This document shows positions 57,636 through 64,000 of a stretch of 64,000 nucleotides of DNA, piece by piece. The notes beneath the pieces are model-generated. The model saw only the letters and a list, made by a program, of their open reading frames with translations, was not told where the DNA came from and made no database searches. The stretch comes from Glandiceps talaboti (Eukaryota; Hemichordata; Enteropneusta; Spengelidae), in NCBI RefSeq assembly GCF_964340395.1, contig NC_135549.1, positions 23,865,342-23,929,341 on the forward strand. The letters are read 5' to 3'. The first letter of the stretch is position 1. Every line of letters begins with the position of its first letter. Made by a program: the position numbers and the translations under genes.

Positions 57636-59291
57636 TTATTGTGTTGACTTCCCAGGTCTGTGTTTGTTATCATTTACGTATATGACACTGTTCAATGCCT
57701 GTGACAATGTCTCATCATTTGACTCTGTGTTTTCAACTCGTTTATTACAGAAGTGCCGAGTTATTATTACGATAGCGAGGCAAAGTAAACCGCTAATAAA
57801 AACTACAAATCCAGAAAGCGTAGACGCTTTGGACACGAAGTTGGTGGACTTTGTCGGCGAGTCTCGTACCGCACTGATAACAAACTCAGGGGTTAAAGCT
57901 TTTGCATCGGTACTTGACATGGCAGTTATTTCGGTCATGAAATTTTGTATTGTTTGGATTTTATATGCTACTGTAGAAGACGCATGAATCGTACTGTCCA
58001 GTATAAGATTTCTTGAACCCAGTGCTGTGCCTTCGGGACTGGTAGCAACACATGTATATATTCCCTCATCATCCATATTGACGAATGGAATCATAAGACT
58101 CCCATCGTTAAGTTGGAAGAGGTTACGCTCGGAGCACATTTCATTTTGTGTGGTGTCATGTTCAACTACTGTACCAGTAGGTGTTATCCAGTATTTTATA
58201 GGTGTTGGATCACCAATGACGTCACAGTCTAATGTAACAATAACACCTTGCCGTGATTTAACCATTTTGAATGGTGTGTAAAAGACCGGTAGCGGGTAGC
58301 ATTTCAGATCGTTTAGCGGTACGGTTAGTAAATCTCTCCCTGCATGCTGTTCAGGTGTTTCACATCTCATATCGGTAGTTCCAAGGTTCAGACTTGCCTT
58401 ATTGTCATCTAACCATTGTCTAATTCCCTTCAAACGGCAATCACAACACCATGGGTTATTAAACAGACGCAGACTATACAGACTTTCTAATCCACCAAAG
58501 ATACTTCCTGGTAGTGTAGTGATAAAGTTGTTATATAAGTACAAAGTACGTAATTTAAATAATCTATTGAATGTTCCCTCTGACAGTGTACGGATCGTAT
58601 TTGAATGCAATCGTAGGTCATACAACTCTGCCAACCCTTCGAATATATTTTCTGGTAATGAAGTGATCGAATTAGTGTATAGACGTAAATATCGTAATTT
58701 ACCAAGACCGCGGAATATACCTTCAGACAAGGAATAGATTTGATTCCTATGGAGATACAGATAATCTAGATTATGAAGTCCATTGAATAAATCATCATGT
58801 AAACAGGAGAGTTTGTTATGGTTTATGTACAGATGTGTAAGATCATAGAGGCCTCTGAATACATCACTTGTCAGATCGGTGATATCATTAGAACTAATAT
58901 ATAACCGTTGAAGTTTATTAAGATTGTAAACTACACCGTTTTGCAAGGTGGATAGTCTATTCGACTTCAAGTTCAGATACTCTAAATTGTGTAAGCCAGC
59001 GAATGATAGAACGTCCAACTCTTCTATCTGGTTCGAGTTCAGCTCAAGTCTCATCAAGTTAGTTAAACCAGAAAATGAATCATTTCGGATATATGTCAAG
59101 CTGTTCCAACCAAAATAGAGATCGGTTGTATCAAAGGGAATGTCAGGTGGGATTTCTGTTAGCGCTCGGAATCGGCAATCGACAACTGTTCCCAAACAGG
59201 AACAAGACGCTGGACACGTTGCTGTGGCAACTGTTGACAGTATGCAAACATAAATAAACCCAAGTACAAGTGTACATGAAGTGGCGGCCAT
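57636..59291 (-). CDS. LRR-Ig receptor, type C, with truncated tail
   Basis: 551 residues from ATG 59291, which gives the signal peptide MAATSCTLVLGF. The in-frame ATG at 59321 precedes a likely acceptor (ccacag ending 59298) and is less likely. It has an LRRNT, 9 LRRs plus cap (one more module than the sister gene), an LRRCT whose motif reads WCCDCRLKGIRQWLDDN, an I-set Ig, a stalk, a TM helix, and a short tail retaining Y538 YVN and ending KSTQ. Small deletions then bring in a stop, so YEN and the YxxM pair are lost. The ectodomain is intact. It may be a non-signalling receptor or a young pseudogene. Confidence 0.85.
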   Translation of the reverse strand: MAATSCTLVLGFIYVCILSTVATATCPASCSCLGTVVDCRFRALTEIPPDIPFDTTDLYFGWNSLTYIRNDSFSGLTNLMRLELNSNQIEELDVLSFAGLHNLEYLNLKSNRLSTLQNGVVYNLNKLQRLYISSNDITDLTSDVFRGLYDLTHLYINHNKLSCLHDDLFNGLHNLDYLYLHRNQIYSLSEGIFRGLGKLRYLRLYTNSITSLPENIFEGLAELYDLRLHSNTIRTLSEGTFNRLFKLRTLYLYNNFITTLPGSIFGGLESLYSLRLFNNPWCCDCRLKGIRQWLDDNKASLNLGTTDMRCETPEQHAGRDLLTVPLNDLKCYPLPVFYTPFKMVKSRQGVIVTLDCDVIGDPTPIKYWITPTGTVVEHDTTQNEMCSERNLFQLNDGSLMIPFVNMDDEGIYTCVATSPEGTALGSRNLILDSTIHASSTVAYKIQTIQNFMTEITAMSSTDAKALTPEFVISAVRDSPTKSTNFVSKASTLSGFVVFISGLLCLAIVIITRHFCNKRVENTESNDETLSQALNSVIYVNDNKHRPGKSTQ

Positions 59292-59297
59292 TTTCTC

Positions 59298-61035
59298 CTG
59301 TGGACGAAATAAATGCGTCATAATAAAAAATTCGGGTTAGATGTCCTATAGAATATTTACTTTACATGAATTGCAAGCCGTGTAATGATTACCGTGGAAC
59401 TGTTCGTTAAATGAAACCTTATTCCAAAGTATTGCGGTCTGCTTTACTTTGCATCCGGTAATATTGTAGGTCTACAGCTACATGTGTACCAGTGATATAT
59501 TTATATCTTTCTCTTCCGTGTGCATGTTCCTTCATTTTCTAATCATGTTAGTGTCACAACCTAAAAAGTTAAATACACCCTGGTTTTCCAAAATAAAAAC
59601 TTCATGTGTCTACAGGTATATGTACGTATGATATCCGTTTAATGTATTCAATTTCCTTATACTAACATTGCATTTACAATGTTATGAAAACATATAGAGG
59701 TTGGTAGATGTTAAAATGGAAAAGAAGGCATCGTTCATGTACATTCAAGTTAAACGTGAATAAATATAAATCATAATTACTTTGCCTAAAAGGCAGCCCA
59801 ACCCGTAACCATGGCAACATACGAAACCTTCCCATTAATATCATATGGCACATAACCTAGTTATAGTCACCTGACTGTAATTTGGTATTTGGTGAATTGT
59901 AAGTACAATTGACAATTGTCAAAAGACGTCATCGAAAATAGTTCTAAAATGCCATAAGCTAGCCCTCCATTTCAATAAAACATCAAATGTATATATATTG
60001 ATGAAAAAACACCTATGACATAACCTATATACGTTTTGTTTGAATAGTATGGCATACTACCAAAATTAATAGTACAAGCGTGTTCTGTTTAAATGAACGA
60101 AAATACAGTGTTAACATTCATAACATCTGAACAAGTGGTGAGGACTTCAAGCTTTTTCAGTTGAATGTCGAGATTTGTCAGCATTACATAGTTCATATTT
60201 CGAAGGGGTTTACAGCAAAGCATGTATGCGTGGTTTATATGCTACGTAGTACTAGTCTGATCAAGATGACGTTGGTCAATTCACTAACCTCATGAATTGA
60301 AGACGTGTAGAATCTTGTTACATGACAACACAGTTCCCTTCTCTTTATCAACCACTGTCGGAACCTCCTTCAACAGCACACCCAAAGGATCAATACAGTA
60401 TGTATGATATACTCTAAATATGATACATTATAACACTTAATCGCGGGCTTTGATTTTGTGACCAAATCATATCCAGCTAGCTAGTAGACTACGAACAGTA
60501 CAAGCGTATGAATGTATTGGCATAGTATAAAGATATGTGAATACTGTTGAGTTGTTATCACCGGTAAATTAACCTTTACGCTGTTGAACAATGTTTAATA
60601 TGTAAGGGATTATATCATTATATGTCCGTTAAAGCAATGTCGTAAAAGATATGCAACCGTGTTGTGCAAGTCTCATATCAAAGTATTGATTATTTGATAA
60701 TTTGGGCACTTATTGCGTGCGAGTTTGTATGTTACCGTATAGGTAAGACCATTAGTTAAACTTTAAGCTGTTGAAAATATTTAATATATGTTAGGGATTA
60801 TATCAGAAAGATACGCACAGTATGATATATCCAAAGTCAACATATTTGATAACATGTATTCTAGTTTGGAACCGCTGGGTTATGACACGAGTTCTTTGCC
60901 TAATCATTTGGTATTTCAAATATCAGCCAATTTACTGTCCGCAAGTCTGTCAGGACAGTTTAGCTTGTTGATCCTTCGAATTACCAAATAATCAATGCTT
61001 TGATATGAGACTGGTACAGCATGGTTCCATCTCTC
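59298..61035. other. Upstream flank of type-C receptor 2
   Basis: Paralogous to 51071-52640. The last part (about 60930-61035) matches 52570-52645 plus 53008-53030 in reverse orientation, without the foldback element, so the unit edge has been inverted. No gene. Confidence 0.55.
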
Positions 61036-61129
61036 ACATTATTTCCCAACTCTCTGGGGAAGTAGCAATTAAGTGAAAGGCCCCTATGACAAGAGTCTGG
61101 GAAATTAAGCGGGTGCGGTTTTAGTGGCC

Positions 61130-62350
61130 AGTTATTACACTAGTTACAAAACTATCTCCAGATAAGACATCAGCGCGGAGTCGTAATCTTTAATGGTGAG
61201 TGTTCTCCATTGCTGAACGTGACATCTGGAGTTCCCCAGGGATCACTATTGGTATCCTTTAATGTTTGTCCTATATGTAAATGATCTCCCAGATGTTTAT
61301 CATCATTCTGAACGCTAATTATGCATAGACGATGCTAAAATTTGGAAAACAATTTCTGCTGCTTCTGATTGTATTTTTTTGCTTGCTTTATTTGCTACAA
61401 GAAGATGTAGATCGCCTACGAGTCTGGTGTACCACCTGGAATTTAAGCTTAAATGTAAATAAGTTTTCGGTAATTTCAAGAGAGTACTCATTGCACTGGC
61501 AGTATGAAATAGCCGATACACCTGCGCCAAGGGTAAATAAGGTTAAAGACCTTGGGGTTATTAATTTTTTATCCAATTTAAATTTTACTGATCACATTCA
61601 ATCCAGTAGATCCCTTAGAATGCTAGGTTTTATTAAACGAAATAGTAGGGCGTTCAGTGACATAAATACTATTGTAACATTATATTTAGAAATGTTCGTT
61701 GTCATCTTGAATATTTCTCTGTTGTTGGAACCCTTGGCAAACAAATATCAACTGACTTGAGCGGGTACAACAAAAGTTTGTAAAGTTACAAGTTACGTAA
61801 CAAGTCCGGTCTAAATTATGAGAGTAGAACTGTGTTCCTTTTTGGATTGTTACAATGATTGTACAACAGGCGTAGAATACTGGATTTAATGTTTTTGTAT
61901 ACATGTGCTAATAGTATATATAATAGTTCTTACATTTTGTCAAGGTTTGATATCAATGATCCAACTAGAATGTTACTGAATCAGACTGTTTTTAGGGAGA
62001 AGCGAAGTTGCATAATATTAGTAAATACACGCCTTTAATTAGGAGCATAAGGTGTTTTAATGAAACTGTACATAGTAATTCTTCTATTGATGTTTTTAGC
62101 GCTGCCATGTTTTAAGACTTTACTGCATTAGATTATTTTAGATTAATGTGTTTTGACTTTTCAGTTGATGTGTTTACGATTATATATTGTAATGTGATAT
62201 ACGTTTTTATTTTAGTTGTTAATTTTTTGTCCGTCTTCCGTTTCGAGTGCACTTTCAGTTTGTGCATGCTGTGGTGTTTGTCTTGGACAGTTTTATTATT
62301 GGAGCCTGTAAATGGGATTCGTGCCATTGGTCATCCTTATAAATAAATGT
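61130..62350 (+). mobile_element. Degraded LINE ORF2 and 3' UTR
   Basis: In changing frames the plus strand reads VTSGVPQGSLL, a damaged ADD box, then LQEDVDRLRVWCTTWNLSLN (61332-61760), HIQSSRSLRMLGFIKR and C-terminal text down to about 62110. A 3' UTR with tgtaaatgggattcgt and aataaa follows. The N-terminal RT and the endonuclease are missing. Multiple frameshifts show it is dead. Clade not decided. Confidence 0.8.
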
Positions 62351-62883
62351 TTTATAGCTTCAAAATGAGAAATAATATACTAGAAACTGTAATTTTGTTA
62401 CTTTTATTTTGGAATTTTGAGGCGCACTTAACATAGCCTGCAGATTAATCTTTTCTATATATTGTCTATTCACTTTGACAACTTGTAGTATGGGCTGGTG
62501 GCCTAAATTACGGAATGAATCACATCAGTATCAGTAACTAGGTGTTCTCTTTCCATAAATACATGTATATGTACTTCTCTTTGACGAGATGATCTCATAT
62601 TTTGTACATTGATACATATCAGATTAGGAGAGGTTTGTACTCACGTGGTAGTCCTTTTATTAAATGTAGTACGAGCAACTGAACATGGTATCAATCGACC
62701 GACGACAAGAACAGAAGTGACCTGTGATTGGAACAATTTTTACTCAGAAAAAACTCGGCCAGCAAAAGCAAGAGACTTTTGACCATCACAATACAACAAG
62801 GAGAAAAAAGTTACACTCCATCCACAATTTCCCAGTACAGATTCTGAGGATGATATTGACCTTATAGGGATACCATTTGTGAG
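62351..62883. other. Intergenic
   Basis: Nothing recognised in this stretch. Confidence 0.4.
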
Positions 62884-63207
62884 ATGGCATGTACAACCGA
62901 GGTATCAAATATTATCAATCCATCATCGTATGCCAATAATGATGTCACTCAAGTAATTGGAGACATTGTCACAGAGGTAGAAGTGCAAACGTCAGAACAT
63001 GTTACAGTAACGCCATCACCAAAGCAACACCCTAACACTATTTTAGAAGTTGTAAGAGACAGTTTGGCAGACAACAATAACATATCAGCTGAAAAACTAT
63101 TTAGACAAATGCGCAACAGTGCAACAACAGATGAAGCTATAGTCATTGATGGCATCACCAAACAACAACACAACAGCAAATACTGGCGGAAGAACAGAGA
63201 GGTATAG
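62884..63207 (+). CDS. Unrecognised 107-codon frame
   Basis: An acidic, Asn/Thr-rich frame starting MACTTEVSNII and ending WRKNREV. I do not recognise a domain. It lies just upstream of a YqaJ-like fragment on the same strand and could be part of the same gene or mobile element. It could also be chance. Confidence 0.25.
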   Translation: MACTTEVSNIINPSSYANNDVTQVIGDIVTEVEVQTSEHVTVTPSPKQHPNTILEVVRDSLADNNNISAEKLFRQMRNSATTDEAIVIDGITKQQHNSKYWRKNREV

Positions 63208-63459
63208 TCTAACATCAACAAAAATGCATCCAATACACAGTTTCAGGTAAAAACTATGTCCGGAGTAGCAGGCAAATCATCTATCAGTGAAGTTAATCCA
63301 CCACCAGCAATACAGAGGAGACAGATGAGAAAAGGAAGATGTTGCAGTCCAGAAGTACATAGAAGCCATGTCAACATGTCACACAAACTTGATTGTCAGC
63401 TGTGTGTGGGTTAACCGTTTCAGGTGGCGACAACCCACCTCAGTGCAACACTTGACAGG

Positions 63460-63780
63460 AAAGTTTGATGTGACTGTTGTGGGAAACGAGTCCTAGAATG
63501 CAAATGTCCATATTCAGCTAGAGATATTTCACCACAGAAAGCAGACATTGCATACATATCACCTACAGAAATTTCAGAAAGGAAGCTATGAACACATCAC
63601 ACCAGTGTTACACACAAGCAAATGACACTAACCAGTATACACCAATGCGATTTCATGGTATACACAGACCATGGACTCATTGTCATTCCCGTTGAATTCG
63701 ATGAAAGACATTGGACACATATGAAACACAATCTCGATGCATTGATACCGCTGTTAGTATAATTGTCAACAGGATCCATG
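63460..63780 (+). pseudogene. YqaJ-like recombinase/nuclease fragment
   Basis: The plus strand reads CDCCGKRVLECKCPYSARD, then after a shift QCDFMVYTDHGLIVIPVEFD with ERHW. This resembles the YqaJ/lambda-exonuclease-type core (E-K-C-P strand, then the DFVVY...F block) found in invertebrate genes and transposon-associated proteins. A stop and at least one frameshift break it. It may be a relic, or exons of a gene running off the window. No function can be claimed. Confidence 0.45.
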
Positions 63781-64000
63781 TCACCATGGCTACGCTGTCC
63801 ATCATTGCCCCCAACACAAACTTCTACCGGTACATCGTCATAATCAGTAAATGTACCAGCAACACCAAGTAAATCTATCTTGCGGAAACCAAAGTGCAGG
63901 AAGTGTTTTCGGCCATGTGGAAAGTCAGTCAAAAATAGTGCAGGTGCATGTGATATAGTTGTGATACATGGTTTCATTTTAGTTGTGCAAGACTTGCAGG
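63781..64000. other. Right edge
   Basis: Plus-strand text continues with short frames. No further recognisable domain before the window ends. Confidence 0.3.

Noticed and set aside
8399-59291. A somatically rearranging VLR-like system
   Set aside because: Each gene already has a complete exon from signal peptide to TM, and I see no germline stub with flanking LRR cassettes. The decayed LRR fragments are better read as pseudogenes.

Overview
The window looks like nuclear DNA of an invertebrate deuterostome. It is AT-rich, intron-bearing and crowded with degraded non-LTR retrotransposons, palindromic MITEs and microsatellites. It carries a tandem family of single-pass membrane receptors built as signal peptide, LRRNT, leucine-rich repeats, LRRCT, one I-set Ig domain, a Ser/Thr-rich stalk, a transmembrane helix and a tyrosine-rich tail. 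Large LRR-Ig (LRRIG) expansions are best known from amphioxus (Branchiostoma), which is my best guess. I cannot exclude a hemichordate or another invertebrate.

Layout. All LRR-Ig genes lie on the minus strand. Positions 1-2640 hold no recognised gene. From 2.6 to 41 kb a large segment (type-A gene, its upstream flank, then a type-B gene) has been duplicated about four times and has decayed unevenly. The intact members are type A at 8399-10879, type A at 30414-32849 (tail truncated) and type B at 38295-40598. The relics are LRR fragments at 6.0-6.3 and 25.1-25.5 kb, a tail-only piece of a type-B gene at 17.1 kb, and a type-A pseudogene at 21.8-23.8 kb. From 47 to 61 kb there is a second array: a broken copy at 47.2-47.7 kb and two type-C genes, 49245-51065 (intact) and 57636-59291 (tail lost), on a ~5-kb duplicated unit. 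A possible leader intron ends 4-12 nt before each ATG, and the whole protein is then encoded by one exon.

How they may work. The ectodomains differ mainly by whole 24-residue LRR modules (8, 9, 13, 17 or 20 plus a conserved cap). The concave strand face of the type-A genes is strikingly rich in Tyr and Ser. The full-length tails share a fixed grid of tyrosines: two YxN sites (Grb2-type), then an ITAM-like pair Yxx(L/M)-x11-Yxx(L/M). The pair is YxxL in types A and B and YxxM (PI3K-type) in type C. Two ectodomain-intact genes have lost the pair independently, which suggests decoy or non-signalling receptors. This reads as a rapidly evolving recognition-receptor cluster, probably immune; that role is inference.

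Mobile DNA. There is a nearly intact, 5'-truncated LINE with a 12-bp target duplication (17920-21536), a CR1-like relic (27.6-28.9 kb) and other LINE relics (46.1, 53.4 and 61.1-62.35 kb). A 1.3-kb element with a hairpin end and seven ~147-bp repeats sits in the tail of a receptor gene. A 362-bp foldback element has a clear 7-bp target duplication. A YqaJ-nuclease-like fragment lies at the right edge.
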